Source of the DNA: G963662265 sp963668545
GTDB taxonomy: Bacteria > Spirochaetota > Spirochaetia > CADAEX01
Direction of reading: 5' to 3'
Assembly: GCA_963668545.1 (NCBI GenBank)
Contig: OY764868.1
Span: 372,001-436,000 of the forward strand
Length of the DNA: 64,000 nt
Shown: positions 1 through 8,522 of the stretch, in pieces
Layout of the letters: every line of letters begins with the position of its first letter
Position numbering within the stretch: position 1 is the first letter of the stretch
The notes under the pieces: generated by a model
The model's input: only the letters and a program-made list of their open reading frames with translations
Database searches by the model: none
Told to the model about the DNA's origin: nothing
Program-made: the position numbers and the translations under genes

Positions 1-584
1 ATAATGAAAAGATCAATATTCCCGTAGGCAAGCTGTTTAATCCCCTCACTGTCTGTGTTGAAAGTAACATAATCGAGATAGGGGTATTTTTTCATAATTG
101 GATTAATATATGCATATTCTTTTGTTATTCCTGTTTTATATACAAGCGCCCTGTTAAGTGCCTTGAAAGGCTTTAATTCTTCTCTTGAAAGGATTACTAC
201 AGGAACATCTATATAGGGATTTGTGAAATCCATGAAAACTCTTCTTTCGGCTGTGTCTGTGATTGCCATGACACCTGATGATTTACCGTTTTTAAGATAT
301 GATATTACACTGCTCCAGTCTTCCAGCCGTATTATATTGAATTTGACAGAAAGCCTTTTTTCTATTTCTGAGAGGAAATCAGCCCCTATCCCGACAAACC
401 TGCTGTTTTTGTCAAACGCTTCAAACGGCATGAAATAAGGGTCAGGGGTGAATACAATGCTGTCCCTGTTTTTTTTAAGCCATTCAGTTTCTGACGGTGT
501 CAGCAGTTCAGTTTTTTCTGTTCTGCTGCAGGAGGCTGTTATGAGTGCACATGTTATAAGAAATATCAGAAGGAAGCATCTCAT
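1..584 (-). CDS. Periplasmic solute-binding (SBP_bac_3-like) lipoprotein, cut by left edge
   Basis: Reverse-strand frame open from an ATG at 582-584 to the window edge, so the C-terminus is missing. The product starts with a lipoprotein signal peptide (MRCFLLIFLITCALITASC, lipobox ITAS-C at Cys19). It continues with a family 3 amino-acid-binding fold: 'FTPDPYFMPFEAFD', 'GIGADFLSEIEKRL', 'MAITDTAERRVFMDFTNPY'. Such domains bind small ligands in the periplasm, either for ABC import or as the sensor part of signalling proteins. Nothing visible tells which, because downstream sequence is outside the window. No clear Shine-Dalgarno precedes the ATG. Confidence 0.75.
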   Translation of the reverse strand, partial: MRCFLLIFLITCALITASCSRTEKTELLTPSETEWLKKNRDSIVFTPDPYFMPFEAFDKNSRFVGIGADFLSEIEKRLSVKFNIIRLEDWSSVISYLKNGKSSGVMAITDTAERRVFMDFTNPYIDVPVVILSREELKPFKALNRALVYKTGITKEYAYINPIMKKYPYLDYVTFNTDSEGIKQLAYGNIDLFI

Positions 585-711
585 ATATATAATATTAGGA
601 AAGAAATAATGTTTTTACCAGAATATTCATCAGATGCAGCAGTAATTGTTTAATAATTTATTTCCTGCCGGCTGTATAGTCTTATTTATTCTTATCTGCT
701 AGATTATTCTC

Positions 712-2598
712 ATGAATCTGATATCTGTAAAAAATCTTTCACATACTGAGGGGGGGAGAACTCTTTTCAGCAATATTACTCTGGGCATTGATGAAGGGGA
801 GAAAATCGCTCTCCTGGGATTCAACGGATGCGGAAAGTCCACTCTGCTCAGACTTCTTTCAGGATACAGGGAGGCTGAATCGGGGACTGTTGCACGAAAC
901 AGCATTCTAAAATGTTCATTTCTTGAACAAAATCCCTGCTTTGAAGATGATGAAACAATTGCAGATTTCATTCTTTCGGGAAGCTCGGAGGATATAAGTG
1001 TTATCAGGGAATATGAAACACTTTCTTCGGATATCAGGGACGGAAACGGGGAATCAATAAAACGTTTTTCTTTTATCATGGAAGAGATGGACAGGCTTGA
1101 CTGCTGGTCTCTTGAAAGCCGGATACATTCAATACTCTCGGAACTGGGTATTGATAATCTCTCTCAGAAAATGAATACACTTTCCGGAGGGATGGTAAAA
1201 AAGGCTGCCATAGCCAGAACCCTGGTGATTGATTCAAATCTGATAATTCTGGATGAACCTACAAACCATCTTGATATCAGAACAATAAGATGGCTTGAAA
1301 AGTATCTTTCAGCCTGCTCACGGGCTGTCCTCCTGGTGACCCACGACAGGTATTTCATGGATGCTGTCTGCAGCCGTATTCTTGAGATAGATGACAACAC
1401 GCTGTACTCATATAACGGAAATTATTCAGGATATCTTTCTGCCCGTTCAGACAGGGAAAATTCCCGGGTAAGGGGAAATGAGAGAATCAGGAGTATTCTC
1501 AGAACTGAATCTGAATGGATAAAACGGGGGCCGAAAGCAAGGGCAGGCAAGGACAGAAAAAGGAAGGAACGTTATTTTGATTTAAGGGAAAGTCTGACAG
1601 CTGACAAAGCTTCGTCATCTTCATTTGAAGTAGCAGGAAAGAGGCTTGGCGGTAAAATTCTTGATATCACTGATGTTGAAAAAAAGTACCCCGGCATAAC
1701 TGCTGTTACTGCTTTCACCTTCAGCTTCAGAAAAGGGGACAGGGTTGGAATTATAGGTCCCAACGGAAGCGGTAAAACAACCATACTGAATATTATCGCA
1801 GGTATTACCGCCCCGGACAGAGGAACAGTGGACAGGGGCTTAAATACAAAGATCGGTTATTATGACCAGATGTCAAAGGAACTTCCTTCAGATATGAGGG
1901 CTGTTGATTATATAGAGGAAACAGCTGAGGTAATAACTCTCAGGGATGGGAAAACAGTTTCTCCCTCCCGTTTCCTTGAAATGTTTCTTTTCCCAAAAAA
2001 CCTCCTTTATACGGAAATTTCCAGTCTGTCAGGAGGGGAGAAGAAAAAACTGTATCTTCTGAAGATTCTTCTTGAAAACCCGAATTTTCTGATTTTTGAT
2101 GAACCTACAAATGATTTTGATCTGCAGACTCTATCCATACTTGAGGATTTTCTTACAGGTTTCAACGGCTGCACAGTTGTTGTTTCCCATGACAGGTTTT
2201 TTCTGGACAGGACAACTGATTTTCTTTTCATCCTTGACGGAACAGGAAGTGTCAGTGGCTATTCAGGGGATGTCACTGATTACTTCAATGAGACTGGCAC
2301 ACAGGAGACAGTTCAGGAGAAAAAAACATATATAACTGCCGGAAATACATCCGGTAAAAACATCAAAAGAACCAGGGGGCTTTCCTACAGTGAAAAAAGG
2401 GAGCTTGAAACAATTGAAGATGATATTCTTGCCCTTGAAACAGAAAAAGAGGATCTCGAAAAAATATTTGTCTCCTCATTAGAGGTTTCTCCCGGGGAAA
2501 TGAAAAAGACTGAATCCAGGTATAAAACTGTAATCAGCCTTATTGAAGAAAAATATGCCAGGTGGGAAGCTCTCGAATCCGCAGGGAAACAGACTTAA
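712..2598 (+). CDS. ABC-F family ATPase (Uup-like)
   Basis: Soluble tandem ATP-binding-cassette protein of 628 aa without membrane segments, the layout of ABC-F proteins that act on ribosomes or nucleic acid rather than in transport. Domain 1 has Walker A GFNGCGKST (36-44), signature LSGG (157-160) and Walker B ILDEPTNHLD. Domain 2 has Walker A GPNGSGKTT (349-357), LSGGEKKK and FDEPTNDFD. A basic linker separates the domains. The last about 80 residues are charged and probably coiled-coil (SEKRELETIEDDI onward), as in Uup. No strong ribosome-binding site is seen before the ATG. The stop overlaps the stop of the convergent chemoreceptor gene. Exact ABC-F subclass is not certain. Confidence 0.9.
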   Translation: MNLISVKNLSHTEGGRTLFSNITLGIDEGEKIALLGFNGCGKSTLLRLLSGYREAESGTVARNSILKCSFLEQNPCFEDDETIADFILSGSSEDISVIREYETLSSDIRDGNGESIKRFSFIMEEMDRLDCWSLESRIHSILSELGIDNLSQKMNTLSGGMVKKAAIARTLVIDSNLIILDEPTNHLDIRTIRWLEKYLSACSRAVLLVTHDRYFMDAVCSRILEIDDNTLYSYNGNYSGYLSARSDRENSRVRGNERIRSILRTESEWIKRGPKARAGKDRKRKERYFDLRESLTADKASSSSFEVAGKRLGGKILDITDVEKKYPGITAVTAFTFSFRKGDRVGIIGPNGSGKTTILNIIAGITAPDRGTVDRGLNTKIGYYDQMSKELPSDMRAVDYIEETAEVITLRDGKTVSPSRFLEMFLFPKNLLYTEISSLSGGEKKKLYLLKILLENPNFLIFDEPTNDFDLQTLSILEDFLTGFNGCTVVVSHDRFFLDRTTDFLFILDGTGSVSGYSGDVTDYFNETGTQETVQEKKTYITAGNTSGKNIKRTRGLSYSEKRELETIEDDILALETEKEDLEKIFVSSLEVSPGEMKKTESRYKTVISLIEEKYARWEALESAGKQT

Positions 2599-4793
2599 AT
2601 GCCTTTTTTAAGTTTGAAAAGTGAAATTGAGTTTTCAAGCTCATCTGCTATTTCCCTGTTTTTCTCGGAAAGGTGCTCTGCATCTGAGACTGCATTCTTT
2701 ATACTGTCACAGTTATCATATACGTTTGTTATAACTTTCTTAAGCTCATTGTTGTTGCTGCGAAGCCCTTCTGACGATTCCATAATGATTCCCGAGCGGT
2801 TTGTTATTTCCTCTGCCCTTTTTTTTATCTCTTCCGTAATCTCTTTCATTTCCAGAAGTGATGATATTACCTGATTGCTTCCCGAACTCTGTTCCTGCAT
2901 TGCAAAATTGATCTCTTTTTCTGCAGTTGAGACTGTTCTTATAAGAGATTTAATTTCACTGAATTTACTGCCTGTATTTATTGAGGAGTTTTTAATACCG
3001 GAAATCATATCAGTTACTGATTTAAGATTCAGCTGTATTTCCTTTGACTGTTTTTCAGCATTATCTGCAAGTTTTCTGATTTCCGATGCAACAACAGCAA
3101 ATCCCCGTCCTGAATCTCCCGCATGTGCATCTTCAATAGCGGCATTCATTGAAAGAAGATTTGTTTTTTCTGCAATATCTGTGATAACAGTATTTGTTTT
3201 CTGGAGATTTTCAGATTTACTGTTGATTTCAGCAGCCAGCTTTATAACAAGGTCAAGATCCTTTTCCCCTTCTTCAGATGCAATCATAAGTTTGTCATAA
3301 TACACGGAGGATCTTTTAATATTATCAGTCACTGATGATATGTTGGCAAGCATCTCTTCTACAGAAGATGATGCCTCAATAACCTGTTCCAGCTGTCTGT
3401 TTATCTGGTCCTTAAGCGATTCGATATGACTGTTAATATCTGTAATTGATTCAGCTGTATCTTCAATAGACTTGGTGCTTGCACTGCTTTTCATTATAAG
3501 TGATGTAACAGAATTTGAAATACTTGCCAGGTTATCTGATGTTTCCTTCATTTCCCCTATCAGTTTGACTGCATTGGTTTTCTGTATCTCCATGATATTT
3601 CTGGTAGATGAGAGATGTAAGCTCAGCTTGTCTGTCAGTCTGTTGAATCCTTCTGCCAGTATTCCTGTTTCATCTTTTGTATGGACTTTTATTTCATGGT
3701 CCATATCCCCATCCGATATCATCCTGGCAGCTTGAGTAACTTCAGAAAGGGGCCTGGTGATTTTCATTGAAAACCAGAAAATAAAAAAAGCTGTAAAAAC
3801 AAGTGCAGATATCCCTGTTGTAATCATGGTCAGGGATATTTTGTTATGTATCTTCATGATATCGGAATCCCTGACAGTTGCAAGCAGTGTCCACTGAGGA
3901 AGATTTTCATCAAGTGATATATTTCCTGATATCTGGAAAAATTCTTCACCGTTTATATCCCTGCTTCTGAAAATATTTGTTCCGTTCCCTTCCTGCTGTT
4001 CTGATACTTTTTCAAGTATCTTTTCTCCGAACATATCTTTTAAATTTTCCTTACCGCTTTCTGAACTGTCCGCAAGAATCATTCCTGATTCTGTTGCTAT
4101 CAGATTGAATCCTTCTGATGTCTCTGAGTGTTTTTTGATTACTGCATCCAGAAAATCCAGTGAGATATCAATTCCTGTTACTCCGATTATATTCCCAATG
4201 CTGTCGAAAACAGGTTCTGATATTGTAGTCATGAATACAGAGTAATTCTCTGTTATCTCTTCGCTGTATGGTTCTGTCAGTGATAATTTTTTTCCGGATA
4301 ACGGTACTGAATAGTATTCTTCTTCATATGCTTCAGATCCCCAGGCTTCAGTTGAAACAACTATTTCTCCCGAATCCCTGTCCCTGTATGCCCACACTGC
4401 ATAGCTTCCTGTCTCATCATAACCATCAGTATCTGCATATTCCCTGTCCATTCCATCCCATCCGTCAGGCTCAAAAAGAATCCACAGGGAAAAAATGTTT
4501 TCATGCTGTTTGAGCATGTCCCTGAAAATTACAGGAAGAAAATTCCTGTCTTTTATTCCGGCTTCCCTGGAATTGGCAGCAATGCTTCTTACTTCATGAA
4601 GCATTTTGATGGATGAGCTGAATTCCATTTCAATGACTTTTGATGTATTTCTGACACTTGAGGAGGCTTCTGAATAGGCAAGACTGTCGATAGCACCTGT
4701 TGATACACTGGAAATAATCATCATTACTGTTATAAATGAAACTGTAACAGCTGAAAGGATGAAAACAAGCAGTTTATTTCTTAGCGATGACAT
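2595..4793 (-). CDS. Methyl-accepting chemotaxis protein with periplasmic dCache domain
   Basis: 732 aa chemoreceptor. TM1 lies near residues 8-30, a large periplasmic dCache-type sensor follows ('FSLWILFEPDGWDG', 'YSEEITENYSVFMTTISEPV', 'IIGVTGIDISLDFL'), TM2 is near 315-340, then HAMP ('ITRPLSEVTQAARMISDGDM') and the cytoplasmic signalling domain. The hairpin tip reads NLLSMNAAIEDAHAGDSGRG, then FAVVASEIRKLADNAEKQ; the D at AAIED is unusual where most receptors have A. SD AGGAG sits 8 nt before the ATG. It belongs to the window's set of four chemoreceptors. Ligand unknown; Cache domains typically bind amino or organic acids. Confidence 0.93.
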   Translation of the reverse strand: MSSLRNKLLVFILSAVTVSFITVMMIISSVSTGAIDSLAYSEASSSVRNTSKVIEMEFSSSIKMLHEVRSIAANSREAGIKDRNFLPVIFRDMLKQHENIFSLWILFEPDGWDGMDREYADTDGYDETGSYAVWAYRDRDSGEIVVSTEAWGSEAYEEEYYSVPLSGKKLSLTEPYSEEITENYSVFMTTISEPVFDSIGNIIGVTGIDISLDFLDAVIKKHSETSEGFNLIATESGMILADSSESGKENLKDMFGEKILEKVSEQQEGNGTNIFRSRDINGEEFFQISGNISLDENLPQWTLLATVRDSDIMKIHNKISLTMITTGISALVFTAFFIFWFSMKITRPLSEVTQAARMISDGDMDHEIKVHTKDETGILAEGFNRLTDKLSLHLSSTRNIMEIQKTNAVKLIGEMKETSDNLASISNSVTSLIMKSSASTKSIEDTAESITDINSHIESLKDQINRQLEQVIEASSSVEEMLANISSVTDNIKRSSVYYDKLMIASEEGEKDLDLVIKLAAEINSKSENLQKTNTVITDIAEKTNLLSMNAAIEDAHAGDSGRGFAVVASEIRKLADNAEKQSKEIQLNLKSVTDMISGIKNSSINTGSKFSEIKSLIRTVSTAEKEINFAMQEQSSGSNQVISSLLEMKEITEEIKKRAEEITNRSGIIMESSEGLRSNNNELKKVITNVYDNCDSIKNAVSDAEHLSEKNREIADELENSISLFKLKKGI

Positions 4794-4879
4794 TTTTAAA
4801 CTCCTGAAAATTACTTCATATAATACATTTGTAATATTATTTTTAATTATAATGAGAAAATTCTTTTTTTTCCCGTTTT

Positions 4880-4908
4880 TTTATAGAATAACGTATTTTA
4901 TTTTTCAA
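4880..4908 (-). promoter_or_regulatory. Predicted sigma70 promoter of the chemoreceptor gene
   Basis: Reading the reverse strand, TTGAAA (4903-4908), a 17-nt spacer and TATAAA (4880-4885) lie about 90 nt upstream of the ATG at 4793. Spacing and hexamers fit a housekeeping promoter. Confidence 0.5.
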
Positions 4909-4972
4909 AAAAAACATCTGTATCAGTAGTTTCTTTTCCTGTATAGGAGTCTTTTCTGTTAAAAAAACTCTA

Positions 4973-5002
4973 TTGTACTATCGGAGAGTATAAGACTATA
5001 AT
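4973..5002 (+). promoter_or_regulatory. Predicted promoter placing the transcript start at the nfeD start codon
   Basis: TTGTAC (4973-4978), an 18-nt spacer and a perfect TATAAT (4997-5002) end 5 nt before the ATG at 5008. Transcription would start at or next to the ATG, and no Shine-Dalgarno lies at a usable distance, suggesting a leaderless mRNA. Confidence 0.45.
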
Positions 5003-5007
5003 TAGAT

Positions 5008-6327
5008 ATGCTAAAAAAGAAATCAAACATATTAATATTTTCTGTCATACTGTCTGCTCTGGTTTCTGCACATCTTTCTGCTGAAACCATAGTTATCCCG
5101 ATTGAGGGAATGATAGATCTGGGTCTCCCCCTGACTGTGAAAAGGGGGATAGAAGAGGCTGAGTCACAAAACGCGGAATATATTGTTTTCCTTGTAAATA
5201 CTTTCGGAGGAAGGGTGGATGCTGCCACAGAAATCAAGGATGCGATAATCGGTACTGATATCAGAACTGCAGCATTTGTCAACAGCCGGGCAATATCAGC
5301 CGGTGCCCTGATAACTCTCTCCTGCGACCAGATATTTATGACAAAAGGATCCACTATAGGGGCTGTAACACCTGTCAACCAGCAGGGACAGAAGCTTACG
5401 GAAAAGCAGGTTTCATATATGAGGGCGGAGATGCGTTCAACATGCGAAGCCAGGGGAAGGGACCCCCTTATCGGGGAGGCAATGGTTGATGAAACTATTG
5501 CAATTCCGGATATTTCAGAGGAGGGAAAGCTTCTGACGCTGACTGCAGAGGAGGCTCTCAAGCTTGGATTTGCAGATAAAATTATTGAAGACGAACAGAA
5601 GCTGTATGATTATCTCGGCATAAAGAGCATGCGGGATGTGACAGTCTCGTTGAAAGAAACAATAGTAAGGCTTCTGACAAATCCGGCAGTCGCATCAATC
5701 CTCCTAACCCTGGGTATGGTGGGTATATTCTTTGAACTGAGAAGCCCCGGATTCGGCTTCCCCGGTATCATAGGGATACTTGCATTTGCAGCTTTTATCA
5801 TGAGTCATTACATTCTGCGGATGGCAAACTGGATTGAAATAAGTGCCATAATTCTTGGTCTTATTCTCCTCCTCCTTGAGATATTTGTTATCCCCGGTTT
5901 CGGTCTTGCCGGTATTTCAGGTATCATACTTGTGTTCGGAGGTCTTTATTTTTCAATGATTTCAGATATCCCCTACATGTCTGACTATGCAGCTGCAGGA
6001 GCTGCTCTGAGTACAATAATACTCCTTTCTGTATTATTCACGGTGCTGAGCTATAAAACACTTGTCAAAACAAAAACTTTCAGAAAACTGACTCTTCAGG
6101 ATGATCCAACGACAGATATGAGTCTGAAAGTTGAAACAGACATATCACTTGTAGGGAAAGGCGGTATTTCTGTTACAGTTCTGAGACCTTCAGGCAAAGT
6201 GGAGATTGACGGAGCAATATACCAGGCTGTTAGCAATGGAAGCTATATTGAAAAAAATACAAAAGTGATTGTTAAAAAAATCGAAAGCAATAATATTATT
6301 GTTGCAGAGGACAAATCGGAGGTTTAA
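5008..6327 (+). CDS. nfeD: NfeD-family membrane serine protease (ClpP-class)
   Basis: 439 aa, long-form NfeD. An N-terminal signal peptide (MLKKKSNILIFSVILSALVS) is followed by a ClpP/crotonase-like domain (about 25-215). The nucleophile region is 'SRAISAGALITLS', and 'GSTIGAVTPV' comes later; by family knowledge the Ser-Lys dyad lies in these segments. Several membrane spans occupy about 225-350. A C-terminal OB-fold (about 365-435) contains 'VGKGGISVTVLRPSGKVEIDG'. The family cleaves membrane substrates and is regularly encoded beside flotillins. The next gene, floA, begins at the base after this stop, so the two are surely co-transcribed. The signal peptide fixes the start even though no SD is seen. 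Confidence 0.92.
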   Translation: MLKKKSNILIFSVILSALVSAHLSAETIVIPIEGMIDLGLPLTVKRGIEEAESQNAEYIVFLVNTFGGRVDAATEIKDAIIGTDIRTAAFVNSRAISAGALITLSCDQIFMTKGSTIGAVTPVNQQGQKLTEKQVSYMRAEMRSTCEARGRDPLIGEAMVDETIAIPDISEEGKLLTLTAEEALKLGFADKIIEDEQKLYDYLGIKSMRDVTVSLKETIVRLLTNPAVASILLTLGMVGIFFELRSPGFGFPGIIGILAFAAFIMSHYILRMANWIEISAIILGLILLLLEIFVIPGFGLAGISGIILVFGGLYFSMISDIPYMSDYAAAGAALSTIILLSVLFTVLSYKTLVKTKTFRKLTLQDDPTTDMSLKVETDISLVGKGGISVTVLRPSGKVEIDGAIYQAVSNGSYIEKNTKVIVKKIESNNIIVAEDKSEV

Positions 6328-7332
6328 ATGATTGGTTTCCCGTTTTTAATCATTATTATGACAATTCTTGTCATACTGTTTCTTGTAATCTTTTTCAGTT
6401 TTATCCCTATACCGCTGTGGTTCAGCGCAGTGGCAAGCGGTGTAAAGGTATCTCTTATCCAGCTGTTTCTCATGAGGTTCAGAAGGGTCCCCCCGAGACT
6501 TATTGTTGAAGCGCTGATATCTGCCCAGAAAGCAGGTATTGATATAACTACCAATATGCTGGAAACTCATTACCTTGCCGGCGGGCAGATAATGAAGGTT
6601 GTACAGTCGCTCATTGCGGCAAACAAAGCTAAAATAAATCTGGATTTTTCAATGGCTGCAGCAATTGATCTTGCAGGACGGGATGTACTTGAGGCTGTTC
6701 AGACATCGGTAAACCCCAAAGTGATTGACTGCCCCAAAAGCGGAATGATAAGCGCAGTTGCAAAAGACGGAATACAGCTCAAGGGAAAGGCACGGGTTAC
6801 AGTAAGAACAAATATTGCAAACCTTGTCGGGGGAGCTACAGAGGACACAATTATTGCCCGTGTCGGTGAAGGGGTAGTCTCTGCAATCGGCTCATCGGAA
6901 AGCTACAAGACTGTTCTTGAAAATCCGGATCTGATTTCCAAGGTTGTCCTCGGAAGAGGGCTTGATTCCGGAACAGCTTTCGAAATCCTGTCCATTGATA
7001 TTGCAGATATTGATGTCGGGGACAATGTAGGAGCTGCACTTCAGACAGATCAGGCTGAAGCTGACCTGAAGATTGCCCAGGCAAAAGCTGAAACAAGGAG
7101 AGCAATGGCTATTGCACAGGAGCAGGAAATGAAAGCCAAGTCACAGGAAATGCAGGCCAAGGTTATTGATGCTCAGGCCCAGGTTCCTCTTGCTATGGCA
7201 GAAGCACTTAAAACAGGGAAAATGGGTGTAATGGATTATTACAGACTCAAGAATATTGAATCTGATACTGGCATGAGAGATGCCATAAGCCGGGCAGGTG
7301 AAGAACCGTCTGAAGGGAAAAACGGCGAATAG
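6328..7332 (+). CDS. floA: Flotillin-like protein FloA
   Basis: 334 aa, full length for the FloA/YqfA (UPF0365) family. An N-terminal membrane hairpin (about 5-30) is followed by the conserved 'IPLWFSAVASGVKVSL', 'RRVPPRLIVEALISAQKAG' and an SPFH-like region. A long Ala/Glu-rich coiled coil follows ('AEADLKIAQAKAETRRAMA' onward). FloA organises membrane microdomains and works with NfeD. Its ATG directly abuts the nfeD stop; the SD (GGAGG) lies inside the end of nfeD. Confidence 0.95.
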   Translation: MIGFPFLIIIMTILVILFLVIFFSFIPIPLWFSAVASGVKVSLIQLFLMRFRRVPPRLIVEALISAQKAGIDITTNMLETHYLAGGQIMKVVQSLIAANKAKINLDFSMAAAIDLAGRDVLEAVQTSVNPKVIDCPKSGMISAVAKDGIQLKGKARVTVRTNIANLVGGATEDTIIARVGEGVVSAIGSSESYKTVLENPDLISKVVLGRGLDSGTAFEILSIDIADIDVGDNVGAALQTDQAEADLKIAQAKAETRRAMAIAQEQEMKAKSQEMQAKVIDAQAQVPLAMAEALKTGKMGVMDYYRLKNIESDTGMRDAISRAGEEPSEGKNGE

Positions 7333-7341
7333 GAATTACTT

Positions 7342-7962
7342 ATGGAAGGTTTGATATTTTTCATAGCAATGGCTGTTTTTATTGCCAGGATTGTGAAAAA
7401 AATAAATAAAGCTGCATCAGGAAACAAAAAAGCAGGACCATCTCCCGGTAATGCTCCTGCTCCTCTGAAGGACAAGCTGGAAGAGCTTATAAAGAGGATG
7501 GAGGAGGCTGAGCGTCTTAAAAATGAGAAGTCCGATGTGGAAGAAGAGGTTTTAAATTCTGCAGACAGTCAGGTTGAGGCGGAAGACGGAGGTGAAGAAG
7601 CATCTGAAGTTTTTTCTGCAGGAGACAGAAGGTTTCAGAAAGGAAAAACCCGGAAACCAGTTTTTAAGTATGATGAAAATATTGATTTTTCTGAAAAAGA
7701 CTACCGGAAAGATAATCTGGAAGGGTACTCTGATGAACGGATTGATGAAAAGAAAAAACTGAAAAGTTATTTTACGGAAAAGGAAAGAAAATCTGCCGGA
7801 AAGAGAAATACCGGTTCCCTTTCTGCAGTAAAAAAAGTTTCCTCATCCGGACAGAAGAGGAAAAGGGGAGGGATACTTGATATGCTTTCCCGTTATCCTG
7901 ATATACAGAAAGCTGTTATTCTCAAGGAAATCCTTGATAAACCTGTATCTGAGAAAATCTGA
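7342..7962 (+). CDS. Small membrane-anchored hypothetical protein, third gene of the nfeD-floA operon
   Basis: 206 aa, not assigned to a named family. It has one hydrophobic segment at the extreme N-terminus (residues 3-16) and then a highly charged, probably disordered cytoplasmic tail with a short helical Glu/Lys stretch. The very C-terminus is conserved-looking and hydrophobic: YPDIQKAVILKEILDKP. A similar terminal 'AI(I/L)xxEIL' sequence is familiar to me from unrelated anchored hypotheticals in other phyla, which suggests a docking peptide; that is memory, not a search. It starts 9 nt after floA with a GGA-rich SD and ends just before a terminator, so it is the last gene of the operon. 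Confidence 0.7.
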   Translation: MEGLIFFIAMAVFIARIVKKINKAASGNKKAGPSPGNAPAPLKDKLEELIKRMEEAERLKNEKSDVEEEVLNSADSQVEAEDGGEEASEVFSAGDRRFQKGKTRKPVFKYDENIDFSEKDYRKDNLEGYSDERIDEKKKLKSYFTEKERKSAGKRNTGSLSAVKKVSSSGQKRKRGGILDMLSRYPDIQKAVILKEILDKPVSEKI

Positions 7963-7967
7963 TCTTT

Positions 7968-8014
7968 AAAGCAGGGGATTTTGATTGAATCAGAAGCCTC
8001 TGCTTTTCTTATTT
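7968..8014 (+). terminator. Intrinsic terminator after the nfeD-floA operon
   Basis: AAAGCAG (7968-7974) pairs with CTGCTTT (8000-8006), and an inner TGATT/AATCA pair sits in the loop. The hairpin is followed by TCTTATTT. Confidence 0.6.
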
Positions 8015-8080
8015 AAATCACCAGCACATGCATCTGCCTTTATATTGTAAAATAATTGATTCTGAAATATTGAAATCGCA

Positions 8081-8099
8081 AAATATTTAATTAATATTT
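8081..8099. repeat. 19-bp AT-rich palindrome in the 7963-8277 gap
   Basis: AAATATT (8081-8087) and AATATTT (8093-8099) form perfect arms around TAATT. It lies about 115 nt upstream of the predicted hydrogenase promoter. It could bind a regulator or be simple AT-rich sequence. The rest of this 315-nt gap holds the terminator, this palindrome, the promoter and its flanking repeats; no gene is credible in it. Confidence 0.35.
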
Positions 8100-8192
8100 C
8101 TCTTCTCTCTATCTGCAGGGTAATGGATATTTCCTCCTGTATCTCATGATGGACAGTTATGAGCCTTTCTTCTGCAAATAAAGAATAATTTA

Positions 8193-8264
8193 ATATCGAT
8201 AACAAATTATCTATTGACGGTTTTCCTGTAAAAGGATATAAATATATCGATAATAAAATATCTA
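8193..8264 (+). promoter_or_regulatory. Hydrogenase-operon promoter bracketed by twin 21-bp operator-like repeats
   Basis: TTGACG (8214-8219), a 17-nt spacer and TATAAA (8237-8242) form a good sigma70 promoter. Immediately before the -35, at 8193-8213, and immediately after the -10, at 8244-8264, stand two direct repeats that match at 19 of 21 positions (common core ATATCGATAAYAAAWTATC). Each contains a GATAA/TTATC-type dyad, perfect in copy 1. The placement is what a repressor or redox sensor would need to control promoter access. SD AAAGGA (8265-8270) precedes the ATG at 8278. Confidence 0.6.
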
Positions 8265-8277
8265 AAAGGACCGGTAA

Positions 8278-8520
8278 ATGATTGAAATAGTTATCTGCAT
8301 GGGGAGTTCCTGTCATTCAAGAGGAAACAGGGAGAATGTCAGAATCGCCAGAGATTATATTGAAAACAAAAAATTTGACGGCGAAATAAAGCTGACAGGA
8401 TGTCTGTGCATGGAGGAATGCAGCCGGGGCCCTGTAATTTCAATTAACGGAAAAAAATATCATGACATAGATCCTCTGGTTTTTGCAGATATACTGAAAA
8501 ATCTTGAAAAGGAGAAATAG
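8278..8520 (+). CDS. Small thioredoxin-like [2Fe-2S] ferredoxin (NuoE C-terminal type)
   Basis: 80 aa with four cysteines in the order CMGSSC (7-12) and CLCMEEC, the pattern of thioredoxin-like [2Fe-2S] domains found in NuoE/HydC and at the ends of HydA and HydB. It carries only the cluster-binding half. As the first gene of the hydrogenase operon, 2 nt before the sensory hydrogenase, it probably passes electrons to or from that protein. Good SD AAAGGA 7 nt before the ATG. Confidence 0.85.
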   Translation: MIEIVICMGSSCHSRGNRENVRIARDYIENKKFDGEIKLTGCLCMEECSRGPVISINGKKYHDIDPLVFADILKNLEKEK

Positions 8521-8522
8521 GG

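Noticed and set aside
7990..8316. Reverse-strand 108-codon open frame across the hydrogenase promoter region
   Set aside because: It overlaps the terminator, the promoter, the flanking repeats and the start of the first hydrogenase gene, and its translation resembles no protein family.
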